Positions 51,595 through 58,979 of a stretch of 64,000 nucleotides of DNA are shown here, in pieces; the stretch's first letter is position 1, and the number at the start of each line of letters is the position of its first letter. The DNA is from Bacteroidales bacterium (lineage in GTDB: Bacteria > Bacteroidota > Bacteroidia > Bacteroidales > UBA932). The stretch is from contig JAFWRQ010000014.1 in the NCBI GenBank assembly GCA_017519865.1, positions 124,001-188,000 on the forward strand. The letters run 5' to 3'. The notes beneath the pieces were generated by a model, which was not told where the DNA came from, did not search any database, and saw nothing but the letters and a program-made list of their open reading frames with translations. A program made the position numbers and the translations under genes.

Positions 51595-53571
51595 ATGAAA
51601 TCCAAGTTTGTTATAATAGGGGTCCTGGCGGTAATCGCCCTGACCTATTCCTGCGCTTCGCAGCGCAAGCTCGCCGCCATCAGGAGCGGCGACCCGGCGG
51701 CTTCGCTGGTCCTTGGAAACGATGTCTATATCCCGGAGGTCAAGGAGGTCAAGACCCTTCGTGACACGCTCCGCATCAAGGACGACGACGGCACCGAACT
51801 GATACTGATGAAGGCCATCCTGGACGAGGACTCCGGCGAGATGGTGGCCACGGAAACGCTGGAGGCGGCCAAGGTAACGGCCCGCTTCCGCAATATCGCG
51901 GAGCGGCACGGGCTCGTGGATCTGGCTTTCCAGATCATCGTGCCCGCAGCGATGCAGGACAGCAAGTGGCAGCTGCGCTTCTATCCCGACATGTATATGC
52001 TGGGCGACGTCGAGCGCCTCGAGCCGGTGGTCATCACCGGCAATTCCTACCGCAAGGCGCAGCTCAGGGGCTACCAGCAATATGAGCGCTTCCTGTCGCG
52101 CATCGTTTCCGACACGACGCGTTTCGTGAACGTCAGGGCTCTGGAGATCTTCCTCAAGCGTAACATCCCCCTGCTGTATGCCTTCAAGACCGACAGCACT
52201 TTCGTCTCCGACGAGCAGTTCTACACTATGTACGGAGTGTCCGAGCAGGAGGCTATCGACCATTATACCAACAAAATAGCCAAGAGTATCAACGAGCGCC
52301 GCAAGGACAAGATGGACGAGATGTACCGCAAGTATGTCAAGGTCCCCATCGTCACCGAGGGCATCCGCCTGGATACCGTGATGGTCAGCCGCACCGGCGA
52401 CTTCATCTACAATTATGTCCAGACCATCGCCACTAGGCCGCGCCTGCGTAAGGTCGACATCGTCCTGTCGGGCGACATCTATGAGTCCGACAGGCGTCTG
52501 TACGAGATTCCCGAGAGCGAGCCGCTGACCTTCTACATCAGCTCCGTCTCCGGGCTTACCGACCAGACCGAGCGTTACATGACCAAGATCATCGAGCGCC
52601 ACGCTGATGCCAACACCACGAGCAACATCGACTTCAAGGTCGGCAAGAGCAACATCGACCTTGAGATGGGCAACAACCGCCGCGAGCTCGGGCGGATACG
52701 CCGCACGCTCGCTGCCTTGCTGGAGAACGAGACTTACCTGCTGGATTCCATCATCGTGACGGCTTCGGCTTCGCCCGAGGGGCGCGAAAGCCTCAATTCG
52801 AGGCTTTCCCGAGCCCGCAGCGAGTCCATCTCGCGCTATCTCGACGAGCAGATAAAGGTCCTGCAGGACTCCCTGGACCGCAACCGCAGCGTCGTTTACG
52901 ACGAGTCGGGACGCCGTGTCCGCGCCGAGCGGGTGCGCATCCCGTTCATCAACCGTTCGAAGGGAGAGAACTGGGACCGCCTGGATATCCTCGTTGACCA
53001 GGATACCTACCTTACCGAGGGCGACAAGTCGCGCTACGACCTGCTGCGGCGCGTGCCTGACCTCGACGGCCGCGACGCGCTGCTTGGCCGCGAGCGCTTC
53101 TACCAGTATCTGCGCGACGAGCTTTACCCGAGGCTCCGTACCGTTGCATTCGACTTCCACATGCACCGCAAGGATATGGTCAAGGATACTATCCACACGA
53201 CCGTCCTCGACTCCACCTATATGCGCGGTGTCAATGCCTTGCTGAACATGGACTATGACGGCGCCCTGGCGCTGCTCCAGCCTTACGAGGACTTCAACAC
53301 CGCCATTGCGTACATGGGCCTCGACCGCGACTGGAGTGCAATGCAGATCCTTTCGCAGCAGAAACAGACCGCTCCGGTCAACTACCTCATGGCAATCCTT
53401 TACGCCAGGACCGGCGACGAACAGGAGGCCGTCTCGCGCTACCTGCAGGCCTGCCGCCAGGATGCTTCGTACATCCACCGTGGCAATCTCGACCCCGAGA
53501 TCTCACAGCTGATCAAAGCCTACAAACTTAACGGCTACGACGGGGAGGAAGTCCCTCCGGCGGACTACTGA
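51595..53571 (+). CDS. OmpA-like surface lipoprotein
   Basis: 658 residues with lipobox (LTYSC, Cys 18). The large middle part (about 30-380) has no family I can name; it is rich in charged helices and beta strands (VPIVTEGIRLDTVMVSRTGDFIYNYVQTI). Residues about 390-520 resemble an OmpA-type peptidoglycan-binding domain (DSIIVTASASPEGRESLNSRLSRARSESISRYL), with an insertion. The C-terminal part has TPR-like helices (NALLNMDYDGALALLQPYEDFNTAIAYMGLDRDW). With DUF3575 next door it looks like an assembly/anchor module for the two upstream lipoproteins. It ends at a terminator hairpin. Confidence 0.82.
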   Translation: MKSKFVIIGVLAVIALTYSCASQRKLAAIRSGDPAASLVLGNDVYIPEVKEVKTLRDTLRIKDDDGTELILMKAILDEDSGEMVATETLEAAKVTARFRNIAERHGLVDLAFQIIVPAAMQDSKWQLRFYPDMYMLGDVERLEPVVITGNSYRKAQLRGYQQYERFLSRIVSDTTRFVNVRALEIFLKRNIPLLYAFKTDSTFVSDEQFYTMYGVSEQEAIDHYTNKIAKSINERRKDKMDEMYRKYVKVPIVTEGIRLDTVMVSRTGDFIYNYVQTIATRPRLRKVDIVLSGDIYESDRRLYEIPESEPLTFYISSVSGLTDQTERYMTKIIERHADANTTSNIDFKVGKSNIDLEMGNNRRELGRIRRTLAALLENETYLLDSIIVTASASPEGRESLNSRLSRARSESISRYLDEQIKVLQDSLDRNRSVVYDESGRRVRAERVRIPFINRSKGENWDRLDILVDQDTYLTEGDKSRYDLLRRVPDLDGRDALLGRERFYQYLRDELYPRLRTVAFDFHMHRKDMVKDTIHTTVLDSTYMRGVNALLNMDYDGALALLQPYEDFNTAIAYMGLDRDWSAMQILSQQKQTAPVNYLMAILYARTGDEQEAVSRYLQACRQDASYIHRGNLDPEISQLIKAYKLNGYDGEEVPPADY

Positions 53572-53599
53572 TTCTCCCTCCAAGCGCAGTTATAACACA

Positions 53600-53628
53600 G
53601 TAACCCTCAACCGCAAGTTGAGGGTTAC
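53600..53628 (+). terminator. terminator-like hairpin of the AACCCTCAAC family
   Basis: A 12-bp stem (GTAACCCTCAAC with GTTGAGGGTTAC, loop CGCAA) is followed by TTGCTTTTTC. It shares its arms with the repeats at 54540-54667 and 60510-60534; a decayed copy lies at 53656-53683. Confidence 0.7.
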
Positions 53629-53688
53629 TTGCTTTTTCGCCGGAAACCGGCTTGTCCCTCAACCTCCGGTGGAAGGTTAGGGGAGGCG

Positions 53689-53719
53689 TTGGAAATGAGC
53701 GGGATAAATGCTAGTTTTG
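53689..53719 (+). promoter_or_regulatory. promoter of the beta-flower-like repeat protein
   Basis: TTGG at 53689-53692 and TAGTTTTG at 53712-53719 with a 19-nt spacer match the Bacteroidetes promoter layout. The ATG is at 53732 or 53741. Confidence 0.6.
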
Positions 53720-53740
53720 TAGAAAACAATTATGGAGTTG

Positions 53741-54172
53741 ATGAAGAATAGATTTTTGATGATGGTCGCGGCGGTGGTGCTGGCGGCGGCAGTGGCGCTG
53801 TGCGGCGGGCCGGAGGCCCGGGCGCAGCGCATCACCGACGCCGGCTACAAGGCCGTCGGCTACATCAAGGCCGACGGGACCGTCCAGGACGCATCATACA
53901 GGATCGTAGGCCATATAAAGTCTGACGGGACGGTGCAGGACGCCTCTTACAAGATAACCTACCATCTGAAAGGAGACGGTACTGTGCAGGATGCATCATA
54001 CAGGATAGTAGGGCATATCAAGGACGACGGGACAGTCCAAGACTCGGGCTACAAGATCATCGGCCACGTCAAGAAGGACGGTACCATCCAGGATGCATCC
54101 TATAAGATTATCGGCCACGCGGAGGGAATACCGCTCCACTGGGCGGCTTTCTATTTCTTCTTCAACAAATGA
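53741..54172 (+). CDS. secreted repeat protein, 5-fold beta-flower-like
   Basis: 143 residues; signal peptide about 1-28 (ending ARAQ). The mature protein is six near-identical repeats of about 18 residues with the core KxDGTVQDASYxIxGHI. The central repeats are 54 nt each, with silent differences, so they are not a very recent expansion. The period and motif recall the small Bacteroides proteins annotated as 5-fold beta-flower, each repeat forming one petal, but this assignment is from memory and is moderate. The C-terminus is hydrophobic (HWAAFYFFFNK). Its own promoter is upstream and twin hairpins lie downstream. Start 53741 or 53732 (MELMKNR). Confidence 0.75.
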   Translation: MKNRFLMMVAAVVLAAAVALCGGPEARAQRITDAGYKAVGYIKADGTVQDASYRIVGHIKSDGTVQDASYKITYHLKGDGTVQDASYRIVGHIKDDGTVQDSGYKIIGHVKKDGTIQDASYKIIGHAEGIPLHWAAFYFFFNK

Positions 54173-54218
54173 CAGCCTGAACATTTCCCTCCTGTCCACG
54201 ATAATTTACCTCACCGAC

Positions 54219-54269
54219 AAAGTGTCCGCCAATGGCGCGGACTTTTCCACATAGCAGTGGGAAAAGTCC
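54219..54269 (+). terminator. two overlapping hairpins after the repeat protein
   Basis: The first has arms GTCCGC/GCGGAC (54224-54242) followed by TTTT. The second (54239-54269) pairs GGACTTTTCCAC with GTGGGAAAAGTCC (one bulge). They share 54239-54242 and cannot form together. Confidence 0.6.
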
Positions 54270-54310
54270 AACGCCCCCTCCCTCCATCCGCCCTTTCCTT
54301 TTCCCTCCTT

Positions 54311-54450
54311 CTGCCCTTTCCGCCTGCATCTCCTTCTCCGTCCCCTCCTCCTCTGCACACGCCCCTTCTGCCCTTTCCGCCTGCATCTCCTCCTCCGTCC
54401 CCTCCTCCTCTGCACACGCCTCTTCTGCCCTTTCCGCCTAACCTCTCTCC
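54311..54450. repeat. pyrimidine-rich tandem repeat, 57-bp period
   Basis: Units beginning CTGCCCTTTCCGCCTGC start at 54311 and 54368, with a partial third at 54425: 57 bp apart each time. Each unit also holds CCTCCTCCTCTGCACACGCC. Almost all bases on the plus strand are C or T. Confidence 0.75.
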
Positions 54451-54539
54451 CCCTACTGTCCCACCCGCAAGCATCTTTACCTCTCCCGCTCGTCCAACCT
54501 CCCCCGTCCCCTGACCCCTTCCTTCCCAATATCTCCCTC

Positions 54540-54667
54540 AACCCTCAACCCCGGTGGAGGGTTACCCTACTTTTTTGCAAAATCCCTCGCAACCCTCAAC
54601 CCCCGGTGGAGGGTTACCCTGCTTTTCAGCAAAATCCCTCGCAACCCTCAACCCACGGCGGAGGGTT
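54540..54667. repeat. three AACCCTCAACC palindromes, 51-52-bp period
   Basis: Hairpin units with arms AACCCTCAACC and GGTGGAGGGTT start at 54540, 54591 and 54643 and are separated by conserved TTTGCAAAATCCCTCGC-type spacers. The period is close to that of the RAYT-flanking REPs, but the sequence is different. Confidence 0.8.
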
Positions 54668-54707
54668 AAACCAGTTTACCCAGTGGGTTGGGCAGGAAGG
54701 ACGCTAG

Positions 54708-54849
54708 AAAAACACCTTGAGCGATAAAACGGCTCGGAGAGGCTTAGAAGGCATTTCGTGACTTAAGGTCCCATATGATTTACCGGTACCTTGATCGGTG
54801 ATAGGTCTTATATGTAGCTACATTGCGGATTAGCTCACAAGGTGTTTTT
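54708..54849. repeat. 142-nt unit bounded by 12-bp perfect inverted repeats
   Basis: AAAAACACCTTG at 54708-54719 is repeated inverted at 54838-54849 (CAAGGTGTTTTT). Inside, GAGC/GCTC and AAGGT/ACCTT pairs suggest further stems. No open frame is present. It could be a structured RNA (ending in T5 on the plus strand) or a small MITE-like element. No flanking target duplication is obvious. Confidence 0.55.
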
Positions 54850-54860
54850 CCGTAATGTTA

Positions 54861-54930
54861 TCCCTCGGCATTTTGCTGAGGGATGTCGGTGAAAGTGGAG
54901 TACCTCTCGGCATTTAACTGAGGGATGTCG
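54861..54930. repeat. two hairpins of the CATCCYTCRG family, 42-bp period
   Basis: TCCCTCGGC/GCTGAGGGA at 54861-54883 and a decayed second copy ending at 54924-54930, with GGATGTCGG repeated 42 bp apart. Read on the minus strand (CATCCCTCAG...AAATGCCGAG), it aligns with the 42-bp units at 60390-60468 (CATCCTTCGGGAAATGCCCGA). Confidence 0.65.
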
Positions 54931-54962
54931 GGAGGGGTGGATGGTTTTAAGAAGAATAACGA

Positions 54963-54970
54963 TATATTTG
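54963..54970 (+). promoter_or_regulatory. -7 box, possible promoter of the sigma-factor operon
   Basis: TATATTTG is a perfect consensus match and the nearest good box upstream of the gene at 55309. It would imply a leader of over 300 nt that includes the purine-rich stretch 55085-55290. No clear -33 element. Confidence 0.4.
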
Positions 54971-55308
54971 TAGAAGGACATTGAGGCCTGCAAAAAAAAC
55001 TGAAGATTTTTCCAACCTTTCGGCGGTGGTTTGCGTTATAGTATTGAAACCACTCCGCAACAGGAAGATCCTGCAGGACGGAACCCATAAAGGAGACCGG
55101 AGTCAGTGCGAAGGGGAAAGGTCGAAGACGGAAGGAGAGACAGTGACGAGGTTGGGTACGCCGGAGAGAAGCCGGATCGGTGACGAGGCAAAAGACGGAA
55201 GGGAGAGATAGAAGGAGGAGACGGGGAAGGAAGAGGGGAGAAGCAGAAGCGGGGACGAGCCTGGGAGGGAAGGGTGGAATGTCGAACAGTTTAATAAATG
55301 ATACAGTT

Positions 55309-55755
55309 ATGGATTTCTTTGAGTATGTAATGCTTCCGATCTGCATCTGCGTGGTGCTCCCGGTGCTGATCGTGTTGATCGTCGGACTTGTACGCAAGAA
55401 CGAGACAAACCGCAAGGCGGAGATTATGCTGAAAGCCATCGAGAATGGCGTAACCATTGATCCGGAATTATTTATGGCAAAAACAAAGAAGAGAGGCTCC
55501 ATCAAGCAGGACCTTATGGACAAACTGACAGGAGCTTGCATCACCAGTCTGATGGGAGTGGCTTTCATAGTCCTTGCCCTGGTGAACGCCTATGCTGGCG
55601 GAATCAGTTTCAACATCTTCCCTTCTTCTTACGTTCCTGTCGCCGGAGCCGTGCTTCTGGCCGTGGGCATAGGACTCTTCATCTCATACTTCGTCAGTAA
55701 GAAGATGCTGGCGAAGGAGATTGAGGCAGAGGAAAGGGAACTTCTCGAAAAGTAG
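55309..55755 (+). CDS. membrane protein of the DUF6249 type
   Basis: 148 residues. One hydrophobic segment lies at the start (about 6-28), followed by a basic/acidic stretch (RKNETNRKAEIMLKAIENGVTIDPELF), then two more helices (about 72-92 and 102-125) and a charged tail. The AIENG-hydrophobic-DPE motif is typical of DUF6249 proteins encoded beside ECF sigma factors in Bacteroidetes. The start is set at 55309 (MDFFEY); 55279 (MSNSLIND) is possible, while 55180 would run through the purine-rich leader. The sigma-factor gene starts 2 bp after its stop, so they share an operon. Confidence 0.8.
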   Translation: MDFFEYVMLPICICVVLPVLIVLIVGLVRKNETNRKAEIMLKAIENGVTIDPELFMAKTKKRGSIKQDLMDKLTGACITSLMGVAFIVLALVNAYAGGISFNIFPSSYVPVAGAVLLAVGIGLFISYFVSKKMLAKEIEAEERELLEK

Positions 55756-55757
55756 GT

Positions 55758-56234
55758 ATGACCCGGGAGCGGTTCATCTCCGAAGTAAGAGCATGTCAGG
55801 GACGGCTGAGGCGGTTCCTGGCTTCGCTGTGCGGGGATGCCGCCCTGGCGGACGACATCGCACAGGAAGCGCTCGTCCGCGCTTACGTCTGCTCCGACAA
55901 TTTCTCAGGCAATTTCAAGGCCTGGCTCTTCAGGATAGCCTATAACTGTTTCATCGACAATCTGAGGCGGGTGCCGGCGCCGGCGGCGACGCTCGACGCG
56001 CCGGAGGCGCTCCGCGTCGCCGACCCAGCCGCCTCCGACGCGGCGTTCCGCCACGAGGAGCTGCGGCGGGCGTTGTCGCTCCTTCCGGAGAAGGAGCGTA
56101 CCGCCATCGCGCTCCACTACTTCGAAGACCTCCCTGTCAAGGAAATCGCATCCATCATGCAGATTCCCGTCGGCACGGTCAAGTATCACCTTTCGGTGGG
56201 CAGGGACCACCTCAAACAACACATCCGAATATGA
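55758..56234 (+). CDS. ECF-type RNA polymerase sigma factor
   Basis: 158 residues. Sigma region 2 (ALADDIAQEALVRAYVCSDNFSGNFKAWLFRIAYNCFIDNLRR, about residues 30-75) and region 4 (LSLLPEKERTAIALHYFEDLPVKEIASIMQIPVGTVKYHLSVGRDHLK, about 105-155), with the short linker of the ECF group. It would direct RNA polymerase to a small regulon. Its stop overlaps the ATG of the next gene (ATGA), which encodes a likely membrane partner; together with the DUF6249 gene they form a three-gene unit common in Bacteroidetes. Confidence 0.92.
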   Translation: MTRERFISEVRACQGRLRRFLASLCGDAALADDIAQEALVRAYVCSDNFSGNFKAWLFRIAYNCFIDNLRRVPAPAATLDAPEALRVADPAASDAAFRHEELRRALSLLPEKERTAIALHYFEDLPVKEIASIMQIPVGTVKYHLSVGRDHLKQHIRI

Positions 56235-56593
56235 AAGATTTGGACCGATTCTTACGCGAAAATGCCCCGGAAACCCCTGAGGAGGGACAGTTCCTCATAG
56301 AGACCAATGCGCGGCTGGACTCCGTCGAAGGCATTAAGAAGACCGTCGACGGAGAGAACCGCCGCTGGCGCGTCGCGCTGATAATAGCGCTCGCCGCCGG
56401 CCTCGTACTCGGATGCATCATTACTCTTATAGTGATGTTTTATCCCGTCCAGCCCGCCCGGGCTGACGTCTCCGCCGTCGCGCGGGCGGTGGAGTCGCTC
56501 CGCGACTACAAGGAAGCCCTGATGGGCGCCATCGCATTCTGCGCCGTCGCCCTCGGCCTCCTCCTGATGTCGCGGAAGTGCGAGGCGCTGTAG
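56231..56593 (+). CDS. small membrane protein, probable partner of the ECF sigma factor
   Basis: 120 residues. The soluble N-terminal 47 residues (MKDLDRFLRENAPETPEEGQFL, acidic) are followed by a helix at about 48-70, a short loop, and a second helix at about 97-114. The position (4-bp overlap with the sigma gene) and topology suggest an anti-sigma-like role, but there is no zinc-finger HxxxCxxC motif, so this is inference from context only. Convergent with the lipoprotein gene at 56603. Confidence 0.75.
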   Translation: MKDLDRFLRENAPETPEEGQFLIETNARLDSVEGIKKTVDGENRRWRVALIIALAAGLVLGCIITLIVMFYPVQPARADVSAVARAVESLRDYKEALMGAIAFCAVALGLLLMSRKCEAL

Positions 56594-56602
56594 GCGCCTG
56601 GC

Positions 56603-57352
56603 CTATTTGCTATAGACTGCCCTGATGTTCATCCCGAAGGCACGGTCCGAGGTCGGGAGGGACATATTGTTGAGAGAGGGGGTCCTTACGTGCGGAGACA
56701 CCATCAGACAGTATGCTCTGGAAGGGTTGTAAACATCATACAGGAAACGATTCTCCGTGTATTCGATCTCGGCCGTCCAGAAATACCCTGCGTAGTTTTC
56801 ACTATTCACGGGGAATTTCGTCCCGTCGCAGTTGCCCGCTGCCGGAAACATAATGCTCTTTCCAGTCTTGATGCTGGTCAGTTTCAGGCAGTCGATAAGT
56901 CCAACCTTTTCAATTGACTGGGTCAGTAATGGCGAGTCGATAAGTTCCTGGATGTCTTCTCTGGTCGGCACGTGCCAGCCTTCGCCGAGCAGGACGTGCG
57001 CGGCATCGTCTTCGGGCTTCAGTGCGACCCTGTAGTCGATGTTGCTTCCGTATGCGGGGTTGTAGTTGTATTTGGTCAGGGATCTGGGGGAATTGTTGCT
57101 CCAAGCGTAATTGCTCCAATTGTAGAACGCGTCCTTCGGCGCCGTCTCGCCCCAAGAAAAAAAGTACCCGGGTTCACCCGGCTTGGTCGCACCGATGTCG
57201 AATGACGCCCACTTGACGGATAGCCCGAGGTCTACGGCTTCGGGGATGACGATCTTATCCGGCTCTTCCTCTTCCTCCGGCTTGGTGCAGGAGAAACATA
57301 GGAGCGAAAGGCAGGCAAATGCCAAAGCTGAAAGTTTCGACATAGTCTTCAT
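56603..57352 (-). CDS. lipoprotein with FISUMP-like domain
   Basis: 249 residues with lipobox (SLLCFSC, Cys 22). The block EAVDLGLSVKWASFDIGATKPGEPGYFFSWGETAPKDAFYNWSNYAW and later GWHVPTREDIQELI match the Fibrobacter-succinogenes-major-paralogue (FISUMP) domain, which is frequent in Bacteroides surface proteins. The end (DRAFGMNIRAVY) also fits. Function unknown, probably surface-exposed. It is divergent from the 57408 lipoprotein, with 55 bp between them holding a -7 box for each. Confidence 0.85.
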   Translation of the reverse strand: MKTMSKLSALAFACLSLLCFSCTKPEEEEEPDKIVIPEAVDLGLSVKWASFDIGATKPGEPGYFFSWGETAPKDAFYNWSNYAWSNNSPRSLTKYNYNPAYGSNIDYRVALKPEDDAAHVLLGEGWHVPTREDIQELIDSPLLTQSIEKVGLIDCLKLTSIKTGKSIMFPAAGNCDGTKFPVNSENYAGYFWTAEIEYTENRFLYDVYNPSRAYCLMVSPHVRTPSLNNMSLPTSDRAFGMNIRAVYSK

Positions 57353-57371
57353 TGAAATGCTTGGTTTTTGA

Positions 57372-57379
57372 CAAAAATA
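57372..57379 (-). promoter_or_regulatory. -7 box for the FISUMP-like lipoprotein
   Basis: The minus strand reads TATTTTTG (perfect TAnnTTTG), 19 nt before the ATG at 57352. Confidence 0.5.
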
Positions 57380-57381
57380 AT

Positions 57382-57389
57382 TAAATTTG
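57382..57389 (+). promoter_or_regulatory. -7 box for the 57408 lipoprotein
   Basis: TAAATTTG, a perfect match 18 nt before the ATG. It is 2 bp from the opposing box of the divergent gene. Confidence 0.5.
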
Positions 57390-57407
57390 TGATAATTACC
57401 ATTTTAT

Positions 57408-58955
57408 ATGAGGGCTTTTTCCATATTCGCCGCGTTTCTGGTATTGATTTCGGCCTGCACTGGTAAGCTTCCTCCGGAGGATATCCCCTCTGAGGAGCCT
57501 GCAAAGGAGGCGGGGCCGATATTCTTTGGGCTCGCCGTGAAGTATCCCCAGCTTATCGAGCACCTCTCCGACACAGAGGACTATCTGGTTGAGCTACCCT
57601 TCGACAAGAACGACCAGATGGTCGTCACCGGCGAAGGCATCAGCGGAACCCTCAAATACGACCGTTTCTATATCTTCCCTTATGCTGTGGGATTCTCAGG
57701 CTACCTGACATACGACGGTCCGGGAGGGCCTCCGGCCGACCTGGTCCTGAACGTCAAACGCATCAACCCTTCCTTCTCCAACGACGGAAACGCCCTTACC
57801 GGGCCGGCGGCGACAATGGGTCTGGAAGAAGCGGTAAACAGATACGGTGTCAGCAGTGGGACCTGCACATACGGCAACCCCGCTGTGGAGTTGTCCCAGT
57901 CGACGGCCTTTTACTCCGTGACAATGGACGTGACGTCAGGCTTCCCTGCCGGTAAAGGTAATAAGGTCACACTGATCGATAATGGCAAGGCATACGGCCC
58001 TTTTGACTTTGACCCTCGCAGCGAGGAGGCGCTTGTCCTGGCGCTTCCCGGAGGCGCGGAGCTGACCAGGCCGATGCTTGAGTTGGACGGAATTGCAAAG
58101 TTCCCCATTTCGCCCGACCTGGTACCAATCAGCCAGGAGTCTTTCGTGTTGGAAAGCGGGCACCATTACTGGGAGTCCGTCCAGCTTCGCAACCTTTCGG
58201 CAGAATGGTACTTCAGTCCGGCATATAATACGGTCTATTACCAGCCTGACCCTCAAACGCCTACGAGAAGCACCATTTCCGCCTTTGGCGAGGCCCATAA
58301 CGTATTTCTCAGCAACATCAATATAGAAAGCAACCGGACGGCGATATCCTTTGGCAACGACACATTTGTCTGGGTGGACGGGAACTGCCGTGCCGTCTCC
58401 ACTGACGGCAGCAGTCCCGCCATCTTCATCGCCTCCGGTAGTTCGCTCCACATCAAGGGCGACGGCAACCTCATTGCCGAGAGCAATGGCGAGGGTGAAG
58501 GAGGCGCGGGAATAAACTTCGGCAGCTTCCAAAGGGACTGTGGCGACATCTACATTGAAGGCGCCGTAAGCGTGCAGGCCAAGGGCGCTGCGGGCGCAGC
58601 CGGAATCGGAATGGGAAAGGTCACTACCACCCAGGCGATAGAGTTCAATTGCGGTAATATCTTCATCAATACGACCGGAACGGTCAAGGCCGTCGGCGGC
58701 GCCGGAGCGGCAGGCATAGGCTCCGGACGCCTGCCGTACTGGGATTGTTCCGTGTATTTCGGTAGTATTTCGGTCTTAGGAGGCATAGTTGACGCCACCG
58801 GAGGGGGAGAAGGTGCCCCCGATATCGGGGTCTGTGAAGGGGCTAGTATCCCCGGGGGAGTGTCGGTGGGTGCTGGCGTGACTTACGACGGCGTACACGG
58901 TTACCACGTCGTAAGGACTGACGGCACTGTACCCGCGGCTTACGACAAAGATTGA
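57408..58955 (+). CDS. surface lipoprotein with Gly-rich beta-helix-like domain
   Basis: 515 residues with lipobox (LISAC, Cys 17). The N-terminal half (about 30-290) is beta-rich and resembles fimbrillin-like/DUF domains of Bacteroidales surface proteins. From about 290 to 500 there are repeats rich in Gly, Ala and Asn with short turns (SNINIESNRTAISFGN, GGAGINFGS, AKGAAGAAGIGMGKV, VGGAGAAGIGSGRL), suggesting a right-handed beta-helix-like stack. It is likely an adhesin or carbohydrate-binding surface protein; no enzyme motif is seen. Monocistronic, convergent with the ZIP transporter gene. Confidence 0.78.
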   Translation: MRAFSIFAAFLVLISACTGKLPPEDIPSEEPAKEAGPIFFGLAVKYPQLIEHLSDTEDYLVELPFDKNDQMVVTGEGISGTLKYDRFYIFPYAVGFSGYLTYDGPGGPPADLVLNVKRINPSFSNDGNALTGPAATMGLEEAVNRYGVSSGTCTYGNPAVELSQSTAFYSVTMDVTSGFPAGKGNKVTLIDNGKAYGPFDFDPRSEEALVLALPGGAELTRPMLELDGIAKFPISPDLVPISQESFVLESGHHYWESVQLRNLSAEWYFSPAYNTVYYQPDPQTPTRSTISAFGEAHNVFLSNINIESNRTAISFGNDTFVWVDGNCRAVSTDGSSPAIFIASGSSLHIKGDGNLIAESNGEGEGGAGINFGSFQRDCGDIYIEGAVSVQAKGAAGAAGIGMGKVTTTQAIEFNCGNIFINTTGTVKAVGGAGAAGIGSGRLPYWDCSVYFGSISVLGGIVDATGGGEGAPDIGVCEGASIPGGVSVGAGVTYDGVHGYHVVRTDGTVPAAYDKD

Positions 58956-58979
58956 TATTTCTTTAGCGGTCAGGTATTC

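Larger units (their letters stand above)
54173..55308. other. gene-poor repeat region
   Basis: These 1.1 kb have no convincing gene. In order they hold: twin hairpins (54219-54269), a pyrimidine-rich array with a 57-bp period (54311-54450), three AACCCTCAACC palindromes (54540-54667), a 142-nt inverted-repeat unit (54708-54849), two 42-bp-period hairpins (54861-54930), a TATATTTG box (54963-54970) and a purine-rich leader (about 55085-55290). Open frames across it are low-complexity products of base bias. Confidence 0.7.

Noticed and set aside
51577-53478. 633-residue open frame antisense to the OmpA-like lipoprotein
   Set aside because: The sense frame has a lipobox, an OmpA-like block and operon spacing; this one has none of these.
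55180-55308. N-terminal extension of the DUF6249-type protein
   Set aside because: It would translate the purine-rich leader into an Arg/Gly/Glu-rich stretch before the hydrophobic start of the family.
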